A DNA stretch of 64,000 nucleotides from Prostheceraeus crozeri. Taxonomy: Eukaryota; Platyhelminthes; Polycladida; Euryleptidae. The first letter of the stretch is position 1. Each line of letters begins with the position of its first letter. The notes beneath the pieces were generated by a model. The model saw only the letters and a program-made list of their open reading frames with translations, was not told the DNA's origin and made no database searches. This document shows positions 39,861 to 52,571 of this stretch, piece by piece. The stretch lies in the NCBI GenBank assembly GCA_907163375.1, contig CAJQUW010001676.1, positions 31,300 to 95,299 of the forward strand. The letters run 5' to 3'. A program made the translations under genes and the position numbers.

Positions 39861-42800
39861 AACAGGACAAAGAACAAGAATAGAAGGATATCACCAGATG
39901 TCACTTTCCTTTCAGGCAAAGGTTTTCAATGATTTTTGTTATTTTCTTGATGCTTTTATTTATGAATTGAAGACAAAAGTAGGCTACCAAAATTTGCTCT
40001 AAGCATTCGATAGGGCTATGAGGTTCTTAAAGATATTTTTACAATGCTGGGATAAAAAAATGAGAAAATCTAAAAAAACAGGAAATCGCAGTGGGCAGCA
40101 ATGGTATGAATACACATGTAGACATACCGACCTCTGAAATATCTGTCACATGCATATGCAGATATCATCATTACGAGAAAGCGTTACTGTCTACTTTCGT
40201 CTACATTGTACCATAGCTAAGTTACGCACAATGATGATGCTGAAGCGCTACAGCATCATCATTGTCACCTTCTTTAAATTGCACCCCTCCGAGCATGCGG
40301 ATCCGATCAGCATCTTGTAGTTTCTCCGGATATCAACGGATCTTCACGAATGAACGGACACAATCCATTATTTCTACGTCAGGAGCCGCTTGGATATCCA
40401 GTCTATCTCTGCGGATAAGAAATTTTTATCCCTAGGAGATCCACATCTTATAAGCGGATATGTTTGATATCCAACCGATATCTGGTTCGTTTTTTTTGAC
40501 GGATATCTGTGCTATCGGCTATGCATTCTGGTTATCCGCCTGGCATCCCATAGTTAACAATGGATATGTAACAGTCGCGACTTCGATGTCAGTTTGCTAT
40601 CCCTACACTGTCATCTGGTATTTGATTTCGATATTCGTTGCTTATACATCGATGCGTGAAGCTATCCACCAATGATGAACAATCCAAAAACCAACTAATC
40701 CTCAGATCGGACAGAATTGTAATCTATACAATCCGGGGAATCCACTGGCTTCTGACACAACTTTTGGCTGAAAGCCGAATAACGATTAGGTACACACTAC
40801 TAAAAGCATTCATGCAATTCATGCTACAACAGAAAAAAATAGACAAAAAAAACAGAGATGCCGACAAGCCTCAAGCAACGTAATTTTTAATCCAGTGGAT
40901 ACAGCAACGCATCCATAACGATTCAAAACTACCGAATTTGAGGTATACATGAAAAATTACTGAAAATACTTGTATTTTTCAACATTAAGAGGCCTGCCAA
41001 ATCTGAATGTGAGTAGCCTCACAGACAGATTTGTATGCATAGAAAATGATCTGAAGAAACTGCATATAAAAAATCTTCGTCCTATTGCATTGGAATGTGT
41101 TTTTCTTTGATCATGTCTGACAAGATAAGGACCCGGATAGAAATCGGCAGACGCGCAGCTTTGTGGTAGGCTTATTTCATTCTGTAAAAGTCTCATTTTC
41201 GGCATCGCTCCTAGGAGAATCTCGCTCTGGCTGTTTGACTATTTCTGTGCAAGTAGTGATCTTTGAACTCGTGCGATCAGGCCATAGAAATGCATTAGGC
41301 CTATTCATGTATTCGACCGCTCTGTGTCACTCGAAAGGAAGTAACACTGAAATCGATGACACATCACCCGGCCATAATGGAATGGCAAAAAGAATGTTTA
41401 GGCTCACATAATAGGCTCCAGTGGGTGAACTGTTTCCGAGTTTTATTTAAGTAAACATACTTCAGATAATTGTCGTGAGGCATGTCAATTCGAATTGTCA
41501 ATTCGAAGATGAAGCAAAACAAAAAGTCCTTATAACGCTATTTTTCTGGCAACTTCTGCAAAAGATTTTGACCAATTATTGTAAGGGTAGAATTCTTTAA
41601 CCCACTGCGTAAATAACTATGCTTGTCGCTCCTGACGCTCTACTGACTTTCTGTTGATTGTTTTTAGATTTTTGCCTCTTAAATAGCGTGAATACGCGAA
41701 ACGTCGGTCCTGTGAGCCTACATAGTTTTTATTACAATTTTATAGCCAATAAATTCTTTAAGAAGATACCTCGACGTACTTTTGGTTCATCATGAAGAAT
41801 CGTTTGTTTGCGACAATCGTATTCATCAAACACAGTGTGAATTCCAAAAGTAGCTATATATTAGTAATTATATGTAGTAGTTTATTACATTAGTTCTATA
41901 TTAGTATTACATTATTATAGAACAATGATAACAGTATTATTAGTTCTCCAACGTTATCAAAATGTTGCCATTAGTTCAGGCCTCCCCGGCCAAAATACAA
42001 ATTTTTCTAGACTTTTAGGATGTCAAAAATCTCTCGAAATTTGCACGAACGAGATCAAACAAAAATGGGAGGCATTAATATTGAACGGCACAAAATGGGA
42101 AGCATCATAAGCAAAGCTATAGCGAAGGATGTAAGCTTTATATAATCCATGAAGACTGGAAACAAATGGAATAAGATGAAAAGCAAGTAGGCCTACATGC
42201 AGTCTACCAACTACGTTCAAGTACCGGTAGAATACTGCAGGTACTATAGTACTGTCCCAAATCGGAATTCCCAGTTAACACACATGTAAATACAAATCCA
42301 CTTGATACACCACACTATCCCGAAGAAAGATTCTTCAGATACCCTCATCGATATGCCCTAAAGCACAGTCTATTAATCAGGACTTTCGACTTTGATGCTC
42401 AGAGAGATTGATGAGCCAGTCGCTGCAGTGTCAATTTTATCCTTCTAGATGAATTTTGATAACTATGAAGCAATGGGAAAATTCTCCTATCAAATTATAA
42501 GTACTTTGGTGTAAATAACGAATCTTTTCTGAGAGATGAAAGAAGAAATAGAGACGGGCTGATGATACATTAGTACATGAAAAAGTACATGCATAGGTAT
42601 ACCCTCATTCAGGCTAAAATTCAAACCGCAAGCCATATCCATTATTATAACAATCATATGAGACAAATCATTGCTCAAAATGATGTATCTTTCAATATGG
42701 CACGAAGACCGAAAGTCTGAGTGCTTTATTGTCTTAGAGTATGATGATAAAGTACTCTATCAGATTTAAAGCATGTTTGCCATTAGAAAGCAATGCTATA

Positions 42801-44593
42801 TTCTCTCTTAGAAAATATAACACCGGTGAGGAAAATAAAGTTCAGTTATCCTAGATCCACATTTCTCCTAGGTAAATGATGTACATCTGTGATTCACGGC
42901 AACTCTAATTTCACAGTCCCAGATATGGTGAAATCCAGAAAATTTCGTAATTTTTTTATCCCCAGAAAAAAATGTTCGATTTTTAATGAAGATAGGCCTC
43001 AAAATATTGTGATGTCATCCTATTTCAACATTTTCATATGTCAAACCACAATTCACTCAGAGTTGACAAAGCTAGAAAAGAAAATTGAATATGACGTGTC
43101 GAAGAGATGACGCGTCATATCTTCGAGTTTAGGAGATGACGATATATCTTACAATGAAGTCATCCTCAATTTTTTAGTTTCAACTGATCAGTAATGATAA
43201 AGTGCAACACTTCTATGGTTACTGAACCTGCACTTTATGTCTTCTAGAACTGGCAAGGCTAGCGGGTCAAAAGAGAAGTCGCTTTTGACGTCGAAGAGAT
43301 GACACAAAATTTTGGGGACATGCGAAATCGGGTGTTTTCAGAACTCAAGCGAACGAAAAATATAATAGACTGTCAAATGAGTGTATAAAAATGATCTATA
43401 GGCCGGATAGAGCAAACGAAACTCTACAAAATGATATTAGAGTTGACTGTTTGATCAATAACTTTGCGGAATGCAGGGAGGGACAAAAAATTGCAAAAAG
43501 TTCACTTTTTTCTGGATTCCATCATATAATTCAAGCATTGCAACATCTGTTATGAATAAGATAATTTTGGTCGGAAATAAAGCAATATGTTGAAAAATGA
43601 AGTCTCATAATGGGAATGAAGCATTCTTTGACTCATATTATTTGTAGGTCTACCAGTATATCATTTCAACTTGGAATTACGCAGTTGTGAAACATACTTT
43701 CTCTTTCCTTTTTGGCAGAATGTTGATCAATTTAGAAACTTTATCTGTCTAGAGATATGTCGGAAACCCAGGATTTTGAAGGTCCTGGGAATTGCATCGC
43801 ATTGTCATTATATACAAAAGCCTGTCAAGCCTCATGTAAAATTCTTTTGTCATTTTATTATACCAGTTTTTGTGGTATAAATGCGCTTATTAGTAGCTTA
43901 AAAATTCTTGAGGTTGAAAAAATCTGATCAAAATTTAGCTAGACTTGTAAATGTGTGCTTGACGACTTAAATCGTCATTACCATTATGACAAATTATAAA
44001 CCTATCTTATTAATAAGAATTAGCTCAAACTTGGATTCCCTAAACTGCGCTTACATGAACTTTCAAAATACGTATGAAATTGTCGAATGACTAAGAGTGC
44101 AAGCAAACGTAATTGAGTTTCACTTCATATACTACAAATAAATCACTCTTATAAGCCCAAAATCGATGATGACGCTTCAGCGAGTTGTAATGATGCATAG
44201 AATACACAGTAAGGAAAGGCGAGCGATTTTCAAACAGTTTCTGATCTAAGTCGACAATTGCACGGCTTGTGACAGAAGAAGATAATTGACTAACAAATGA
44301 TGAGCTGACTAATCGGTCGCTTATGAATCCCGAACTTAAGGTTTATCTCCAACCCGTTATCACAATTGTTACCATCCATCCACTCAGCTTAAAGAAGCGT
44401 AGAAATGCTATCTCTTATTAAATAGCTCTATCATTCTTGCTGTTGAGAATGTAAAATGTGCATGTGTTTATGACCACAAATTAGGAATTTCAAAGTCATG
44501 GAAAGTTTCAGTCCCGGATCAATGCGGAATCCCAGGATTGAACGAGTCCGGGTTGGGATTGAGTATCGAGTAGAGACTGCATGCAGTCCTGGG
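39861..44593. other. Intergenic stretch, no gene seen
   Basis: About 4.7 kb with only short open frames that match nothing I know. 40228-40265 is a perfect 15-bp-arm hairpin. 40310-40560 is rich in GGATATC-like words. 41690-41706 has a GCG/CGC stem followed by GAAACGTCGG, resembling the 3' part of a hammerhead motif. GACGTGTCGAAGAGATGAC near 43095 and a relative near 43295 form a loose repeat. Confidence 0.5.
40228..40265. repeat. Perfect short hairpin
   Basis: ACAATGATGATGCTG, an 8-nt spacer, then its exact reverse complement. Confidence 0.9.
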
Positions 44594-44595
44594 TA

Positions 44596-46524
44596 GGGGA
44601 GACTGGGGACCAAAGTGCATTTTTTCACTCATTCTCATTTTTTGACGAAATTATTGCAAATCAGAACTCAAAATTTTACACAGATGTGAAAGATATCTTC
44701 ACAAATAAAATATGTTTTGAAGTGTAACTCTAGCATATCTAGTTTTTGCACAAGACATGTTTTTGTAACATGTAACGACCCTGCACATTGGTCCCCTATA
44801 GCGGGGACCAATGTGCACTGCATGGGGACCAAAGTGCACTGAATAAAAAAACCATGATTGCGCACGGAAATTTCATTTTATAAAATAGATCTCGCCAAAA
44901 CACATTTTTCTATGATTTTTACTGTATTCATTTATTTTTTGTGAATTAGTAAGTGGATATAAAACTATCATAGGCAAAAAATGAATTAATTTTAAACAGC
45001 AATTTTTACTAATTGCTTATTGGACGCATCTTTATTACATTAATTAACTGTTAATAGTCAATTCGGATGTGGTGAGTTCAAAAATGATAATCATTTCTCT
45101 CTATGAGATTAATATTTTGACCTAGGATAAAATCTTTATTATAGGCCTAGGCCTATATAGGCCTACCCCACTTTCTTCTCATCAATTTAAAGATGTGTTT
45201 GACTTCTGAAAATAATGACCTTACGGACAAAAATGGTTATAATGGTTCAACAGATTGGATTTGGTAAGAAGGCAGTAAATAATCATTTTTTAAAAAAGTA
45301 AACACTCCAGCGATCTACCAACAAAAATTGGCGAAAAGTCGATTTTTGAATATATATTATGCAAATAGTGCATTATGTAACATAATAAAAACAGACAGGA
45401 GTCGGGAATGTTGCTTTAAAAACATATCTTGTACTCAACCAGAATGTGCTAGCCACATTCCAGTTCAAGTTTAACCGTGTTTTCAATTGAGGAGTCCTGG
45501 GTTCCAGAATTGGTTTCGTTACTTTTGGATGCAGCATTCTCCGGGGGCATATCGGTGATAATAGTTGATTTTCTTTTTCTTGATCGTTTGTGTTTAAATT
45601 TTTCAGACAGAGCCTTCGTCGGATAAGGTCTGATTATTTCAGGTAACACTGGCTCACATAATTATCACGCCTCGTCGTCAACAGGGCACCGTCATCACCA
45701 GGAGAAATTGGGCCTGTGCTTGTAGAAGGTTGTTCAATTTACGAAGTCCAAGCACTCAATCGGAGGGTATGGATAGCAGGAAATCCCCTTAGCTGAAAGC
45801 GTTTGAGTTGACTGGGAATATGCCGGCTTTTTGAAAGCCCGATACGATATTCATGGGCGTAAAAGCTTTGTAAAATGAAGCTGAACTTAGTGAGGCAACG
45901 TCATGAATAGCAATTGGTTTTCATGGATGAGTGAGCATTTGATTGTTGCACTCACTCACATAGAACGTCTTAAATGGACCATAGACGCAGACGTCCAAGG
46001 GCTGCATGCGATGGATTAAATTACATTTTTTAAGGTTTAATTACACTTATTTCATTACGTTGAGACACTGAATACATGGTTTGCAAAATACAAAAGAAAA
46101 AAGGAAATTTATCATGCATTGCACTTTGGTCCCCATTTCAGAGGGCACTTTGGACCCCAAAGCAACTCATTTTCAAAAAACCAACATTGACAAATAACTG
46201 GGTATACAGATGCCATCCCCGAATTATGAAGCAATTCTAGATGCCTTAAATGTTAGAAATTATTGTTATTCTAGGCACAATGTTGACGAATGAAATTTAG
46301 AAAAAATAAACAACGGAGACTCAAAAATTTACTTTCGACTGCATTAAATGTATTTCAAGACCTACCAAATGAAATATTATGAGATAAATCTTGATTTTTC
46401 CGTTGAAAGTCATGTTTGATCAGAGAATTACTCAACTAGAAGAAGAAGTTCGAATTCGGTCTTTATCACGTCGAACTGGCAGATGCACTTTGGTCCCCTA
46501 TGCTCATAGGTCCCCAATCTCCCC
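44596..46524 (-). mobile_element. Pogo-class DNA transposon, internally deleted
   Basis: Ends GGGGAGACTGGGGACC (left) and its inverse GGTCCCCAATCTCCCC (right) are flanked by TA on each side, the duplication of the Tc1/mariner-pogo superfamily. GGGGACCAAAGTGCA and variants recur subterminally (44820-44840, 46120-46165, 46486). The only transposase left is the C-terminal half on the minus strand, so this copy lost the N-terminal DNA-binding part and is not autonomous. Confidence 0.8.
45449..46013 (-). pseudogene. Pogo/Tigger-like transposase, C-terminal remnant
   Basis: Minus-strand translation gives HRMQPLDVCVYGPFKTFY, KPIAIHDVASLSSASFYKAF, GFQKAGIFPVN and then LPEIIRPYP with RKRKSTIITDMPPENA. 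These follow the usual pogo order: 'LQPLD-x-FGPFK', 'AF-x-NI-x-GF-x-TGI-x-P', then the 'ILTDTP' tail. Pieces lie in more than one frame with an in-frame stop (after LTHP), so it is dead. Confidence 0.78.
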
Positions 46525-46526
46525 TA

Positions 46527-49180
46527 CTTTTCCAAATCCTGGGATAGAATTTTATATAGAGATTTTGGAAACCCAATCCTCGGATTTCGGGATCCCAAAA
46601 TATTACAATCTCGGGATTGCGAAACGGGTCGATTCATAATGTCTTTGAGGATAAATGTTACTTTCTAATTGTGAATTAGCATGGGTAGGTCTGATATGAG
46701 TAGCAACATATTTGATGCTTGTTTCTTGTTGGATATATTATGCCTACATAATAGAAGATGCTACTTAAAATTCACAAATACATGTAAGCTTTACGATACT
46801 ACTATTTTTTTTACATATTTTTTGTTATCGGAGAAATATGAACTGTCATCTTCCCTGCAGCACAGACATCCACAATAAAAAAGCGATTATTTTGTAGAAC
46901 TGGTATCAGTATTCAATAATAGGCCATTACAAGTATTTGAAACAATTTCAGTGACATGCTCGCACATTGAGCGACATGCAGCCATATGCATATTGGGCAC
47001 CCATCCCCGGGATTAAAATCCCAACTCTCAATTTGAATAAGTTTTTGCATTTGATATTTGCTAATCTTAAGCAAGCACGTGAATTTGTGCTTTCAAATTT
47101 TAGGTTCATTCATGTAGGGACTACCATACAAAGTTTTCTACTTCGCGAAGTATTACAGAACTTACACAGTATTTTAAGTCTGATGATTCATTCACTTTCA
47201 CGAGCTTTAGGGATGCATGAGATGGGAGGAGATAAAGCGACAATATTATAATTATGTTCTCCGTGCGTGGTATTTAGCGTATGTGTAGACCTACCAGCAC
47301 TCGTAAGCAATTGAGAAGATTTTGTCACTTTCATTGCATTAAACTGATTCAAAAATCCTAGATGAAATAGAACTCAATTGAGTACGAGATCCGTCAACCC
47401 AAGTTTTGTTGCTCAACACGTGCCTATTATCAAAATTCAAATTATTATTGTATGTAAAGACGTTCATAAATGTGGCGCATGTGAAGAAACGTATAGGCCA
47501 TGAATAATGTGTAAATGTAGCCTACGCGTAAGTCACGACTTTGTAGCTTTCATCGTGTATATACATGTAATGTACCTTAAATGTCAAGACAAAAGCTGTG
47601 AAGCTGCCGTAAAATGATAAGCATAAAATGCATTATTAAAAAAAATTTGATATCAAACCCAAACTCGAGCAGAAGTTGACAAATTTAAATGCACTTTAAT
47701 AATAAGGTGATCAATTAACTCGTTGCAATTATGTGAAACACTAGCAAGCAAACAATTGCAAGAAATTATTTCTTGCTACATCAGCGATCTTCTCATCATT
47801 CTAAGACGAACACCGTCGAATAAATGAAGCAGGAATGCTGAACTGTGTAATCGTTTTTTCTCATTCTTTTAATTTAGAGTAGCTGTTACTACATGTACAA
47901 TCTCTGTCATATCCCTAGGGACCTTGTCAGTCTGATGAGTTTACTGCAGCTATGCGTTTTGTCTAACAAAATTAGGCATACGTGTCGCTACAATCGAAAT
48001 TACGCAGCCTTTGTAATCAATAAATTGATCTTTATGATATCGCAATCAACGAATTGCAATAATGAGTCCCAATCAATTAATGTTCACTATCATTAGTATT
48101 TCTTGTAAATTTCTGATCCCTGCTGCACATCTCTATACGGGAATTTGCATAATTGTGATCTTAGATAAGTTCCAAAAAGAATGAACATTCAATGGAACAT
48201 TCAGACATTAAAAAATACACGTATAAATACTATGCTTGTAGCCGCAGCACAACAGATACACGACATTGCAGCATACCCGGTGCATGCAATAATGGGAAAT
48301 AGCACAAATGTTGTAGAAAGATAATTTATGGACCTGTGTAAGAGCAACCTATGTCATTTCTATCAGACTTTATTAGGCTTTTGATTAAAGAGAAGCCTGA
48401 TTGATGACATGCCAATCGATTTCAAAAAAAAGACGCTACTAAAATTGACATTCCGATAAAATCAATGTGTTCACTGTTCACACAATATTAACTAGGCCTA
48501 CCCATAAATAAATTTTGCGATAGTCTATTCAATATTATTCTCCTGGTGTCTGCTTTTGGATTTGTAATCAAATTATTATTTATCAAATCTGTATCTTTAG
48601 TGCTTTATCATCAGTGTCTAACATATATTGGAAAAAATTAATTTCTCGATTTAATAAGATGCATTTATGCAGGACAGGCGGTCACCCTACTATAGTCATG
48701 GAATTCGGCACCTTGAAATTTCCCCACTTCAATTAGATAATGGCAACCTATTTATTGACTATCTTGAATAATAAATTCTAAGGGGACCTCGTCAACCAGT
48801 CCATCTGATTCTAACAGGCAATACTTGCATGTAAGCCTAGGCTATATGAAGAGAGAGACATTTTGTAACTTACTCTGTGATGGTTGATCGCGATTATGAA
48901 TGCATGTATGATTCTCCCCTCCAACTTATTATGAAATCGTGAGTCAAATATTCAATATGCGTCAAAACGTCTGACTTGAGTCAAATAGTCCAACCCGTGA
49001 GAATGAAAATCTGGAGTCTCCGAAACCGAAACCGGCGGAAAGTATTGAATGCATGTATTGAATACATCTTAGCAAAACTCACCTGTACACCAAATTTGGT
49101 GAGATGCGAGCGTGCGGAACAAAGTCCATTTGCGTCAAAAAGTCTGACTGCGTCAAAATGTCCAACTTGGCGTCATTTTG
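46527..49180. other. Intergenic stretch, no gene seen
   Basis: About 2.65 kb of AT-rich sequence with no supported gene. The words CCCGGGATT/AATCCTCGG near 46545-46625 and 47005-47020 echo AATCCCAGGATT near 44530, which suggests a shared degenerate repeat around the pogo insertion site. Confidence 0.5.
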
Positions 49181-49191
49181 TCTGACTTGCG

Positions 49192-49600
49192 TCATCTCCT
49201 GACTCTAAGGAGACTTTCAGTGCGGCATTTTATACTATCTTCTTCACAAATTACTATGCGATTAGATTTGTCTGACGGAACAACAGACAATTTGTTTTCT
49301 TTCAAAAAGGATTTAGTTTTCCTACTTATACTACTGATACTTTTGTATCTTTTATTTTTCTTTAGATTTTGTGCTTCTTCGTGTAGCGCACGCTTAGCTT
49401 CAATTTCAAAAAGTTTCAAATTGTTTTCTAAAGGCTCGCTCATACGTGGAGGTAAGTTTACGGTATTTTTATCAAAAGGAATGTGCATTCTATTCATGTC
49501 CGACACTCCGCAGTTATTAAAGTGATGAGACCAACGAAAATTTATAGGATAGACTATCAATAGCAATTTCATTGTCATTAAGAAAATCATCGTCAATGCG
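49192..49600 (-). pseudogene. Penelope-like element, N-terminal coding fragment
   Basis: Minus-strand frame with LPPRMSEPLENNLKLFEIEA and SFLKENKLSVVPSDKSNRIV, the region just before the reverse transcriptase of Penelope-like elements where 'N-x-I-x-PADKG' occurs. It faces away from the C-terminal fragment 250 bp downstream. Such inverted 5' fragments are common in these elements. The catalytic reverse transcriptase core is absent. Confidence 0.55.
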
Positions 49601-49842
49601 ATGAGGAAGCCGAAATTTAGGCCCATTGCTCAAAAATGCTTTTATATCGTTAGGAATAAAGGTTTTGGTTTCGTTAGTTAAGCAATTACTATCTAATTAC
49701 TGTTATGAATTTGATCAGATGAGCTACTCCCGCTGAACCAAAATTCGTCAACGTAATTAAAGAAAAACCAACACCTGTACTTAATAGTGTACGAACTCCT
49801 GACACAAGGAAAAAAGTCACTTGTCCACCAACTCCACTTTCT

Positions 49843-50376
49843 ATGCACCCCAAAGATAGAAATAACAAATCAAGAAATATAAAAGAAAACAAAGTGAATC
49901 TAACACTTGATTTCCTTGGAGACAGTTTTTTGAGAAAAATCGATAAAATAAAAAATAAGTATGATATTCCAGTACGCATTACTAATAAACCTGGAAAACA
50001 ATTAACTTCGAATTTCAAAAAATCCGATATAAATAAGTGTTCCTGTAGCATTTGTACAAACATTGGCCCGAAATATGGCTGCAAAAGTAAATATGTCATC
50101 TATGAATTTTCCTGCAAGATATGTGACCAGAATTACATAGGTCAAACTTGTCGACCATTTCAAGTTCGCTACAGAGAACACGAGCGAAGTTTGCGGTATG
50201 AAGACAAGAAAAGTGCACTAAGTGAACATGCGCTGTCAGTCCACAGGGATAAAGTGATGATCATTAACAATTTCGACTACAAAATTATCGATAGACAGCA
50301 AACAGCGATTACTACTAGGGTGGCTGAATCTCGCTTAATTGCGACGAACATGCCAAAAATTAAACAGAAGACATGA
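49843..50376 (+). pseudogene. Penelope-like element, GIY-YIG endonuclease part
   Basis: Open 177 residues. The linker cysteines CSCSIC precede the GIY-YIG core YVIYEFSCKICDQNYIGQT, then CRPFQVRYREHERS and SALSEHALSVH. The Cys-x2-Cys inside the core and the H-x-H-like spacing are typical of Penelope-like endonucleases, which nick the target. The frame extends upstream to about 49700. Only the C-terminal portion of the polyprotein is present. Confidence 0.8.
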
Positions 50377-50444
50377 GCTGAACAGATGAGCTGCTTTCGC
50401 TGACAAATTTGTATATAAACCCACTTGTAGAGCATCAGTTTGTC

Positions 50445-50490
50445 ACCCTTGACGGAGTCTGTGTAGACGAAACGCGTCGGGACATTCATT
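50445..50490 (+). ncRNA. Degenerate hammerhead-ribozyme-like motif
   Basis: Downstream of the endonuclease: TTGACGGA, a GTCT-GTGT-AGAC hairpin, GAAAC, then GCGTC before GGGACA. The 6-bp outer helix (TGT/ACA and CCC/GGG around a bulge) can form. It follows the hammerhead order (CUGANGA, helix II, GAAA, cleavage at UC) with two deviations in the first box. Hammerheads are known at the ends of Penelope-like elements. Confidence 0.45.
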
Positions 50491-50640
50491 TTAAAATACA
50501 AAGCTCGAAGTCGTAAAACTGGGAGAGAACTTTTTCTTTACAATCATGTTTTAAAGATATTTACCTAATTATCTGCTACAGAGGTAACAAAGAATCAAGA
50601 TATAAAGATAAACAGTTTTTTCAAATCATTAAGAATTATA

Positions 50641-51112
50641 TCCTCCAATACAATATGGAAAATGTAATCCTTATCGGAGATTTGAATGGACGAATTGGAC
50701 TAGAAAATGACAACCTACACTTCGGTTTTCTAAAAAGAGTATCTGCTGATACAACATTAAATAATTATGGTCGTGATGTACTAACATTTTGCAATGAAAC
50801 TAAATTGATCATAGTAAATGGTAGATTTGAGATAGAGGAATCCAAGGGTATGTGCAGTTTTCATTGTGTTCAAGATAATACAGTAAAAAATCTATGATGG
50901 ATTATTTTATATTATCGGAATCAATTTTGACACCATTGGATAAGTTTAAAATCGGTCACCCTGTATTCTGTATTGATGCTTCTAAATACGATTTCTATGA
51001 CATGATGCAGAGGCTAAATGTAGGTAAACTATTGAAGTTAGAGAAATACATCAGATTGGCCAAGGACATCAGAACAATAAAGAAATCGGAAGGGTACTTG
51101 TTAGGTGATTAA
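50641..51112 (+). pseudogene. LINE endonuclease fragment
   Basis: MENVILIGDLNGRIGLEND, then NYGRDVLTFCNETKLIIVNG and, in a second frame, MDYFILSES. This is the AP-like endonuclease pattern 'GDFN-x-R', 'N-x-NG', 'IDYf-x-S' of non-LTR retrotransposons. No reverse transcriptase follows. The frame breaks near 50896. The clade cannot be told. Confidence 0.6.
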
Positions 51113-51673
51113 TATTCACATGCATCGTATTGAGAAAGATTATCGACGATCAGTCTAAATCATTTTCGTGCTGAACGATGAGGTCCGGAGCAACGTGCAA
51201 TTTTGCAAAATTAAAAATGCGTGATTTTCCTCTGAATTACAGGTAAGTTTAACTTTGATAGTCATTTATTTATTTCGAAATATGTAATGATGATAAATAA
51301 GACCCTTTTTTCTGCTCCGGACTTCACGTTTAATAAATAATTTTGTTATACTTTGCAAATCGAATAGGAAAGGAATTTATCAATCTTGATACTTAAATAT
51401 AACATTAACTTCATTATGCCGTTTATGTTATTCAACTAATATCTCGTGACCATCATTACACATTGATACATCAAATGGTGAATGATTATACATTTGCAGG
51501 TCCTCTCCTTCCAGCGTGACTCATATTTTATTTCATCTCAGCTAGCACTTCATTGTTCACACTATCTATGGTACTAAGCTTATTTGCTAATAAGCGGTCA
51601 ACAATGATGAAAAAAGCGGTCATATTAGGTAGAATAGAAATCTTGGATATATGCCCACTTGGGAATATCATAG
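51113..51673. other. Intergenic stretch, no gene seen
   Basis: No coding signal or clear repeat recognised. Confidence 0.5.
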
Positions 51674-52571
51674 ATTTATCCATAGACTTCTAAATTTCTC
51701 TGGACAGATAGGTGAGCAAAATTTGAAATCATTTTATACATGTTCAGGCCAACCAACATTCGTGTTGCAAAAGATCGAATTTTGCAGCTCATTTGAATGC
51801 AAAATGCAAGCAAATGCAGTATACAGTTGCTAGCTGTGAACCGAAATGCAATGACGGTGTAACACAGATACATTCCTCTGCCTGCATAACAAAGAAATTT
51901 GAATTCGTGATTGCATCGATTTAGTTGAAAGTATTATATCCCAACTAAACATTCTTGTGTGCAACCTTGTGTGACGTCTTGTGTAACCTTCAATTCCATG
52001 AATCGGATAAATGCTACCACGAAGGACATGGATCATCATGGCAAGCAATGAAGAAAAATTGAAGAAATGAAACAGTGTGATCTGAAGTGCCATCAAAATT
52101 CCTGTATCTGTCTAGATGCTTCTCCAAACAACTACAAAGCTGCGATCCGGTATGGCCACGTTTTCAAGTATGTGTCCTGGCAATGGAAGCACAATCGGAA
52201 GATTTCTTGTTATGACAATTTTGTCTAAAATTTAGAAAGAAACCGTTTCATCTGGGTTTCTGACATCTCAAAATGATAATGGACTGAAAATGACGATTAT
52301 AAGTTGAAATTTTCCCCTCAGCATCGTCGCATCATTGACTGTCGAAAAATCTACGAATATTTACATCTATCACAGAGAGAAATCCATTCCAAGCAGCACA
52401 TAATGTATCTATCATCTATCACAAGTTTTCCAAAGTTGTCAATCAGATGACTTAGTAGAAGTAATCGTATATTTGTATAACAATGAAAATCATAATGGAC
52501 ATGTACACAATACACACTGGCAATACACAGAAAAAGAAGACATAAGGAAGTTAACTTTCGAAACAAAGCGC

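Noticed and set aside
46967-47251. A 94-residue frame as a host gene exon
   Set aside because: No homology recognised, no convincing splice context and ordinary AT-rich composition.
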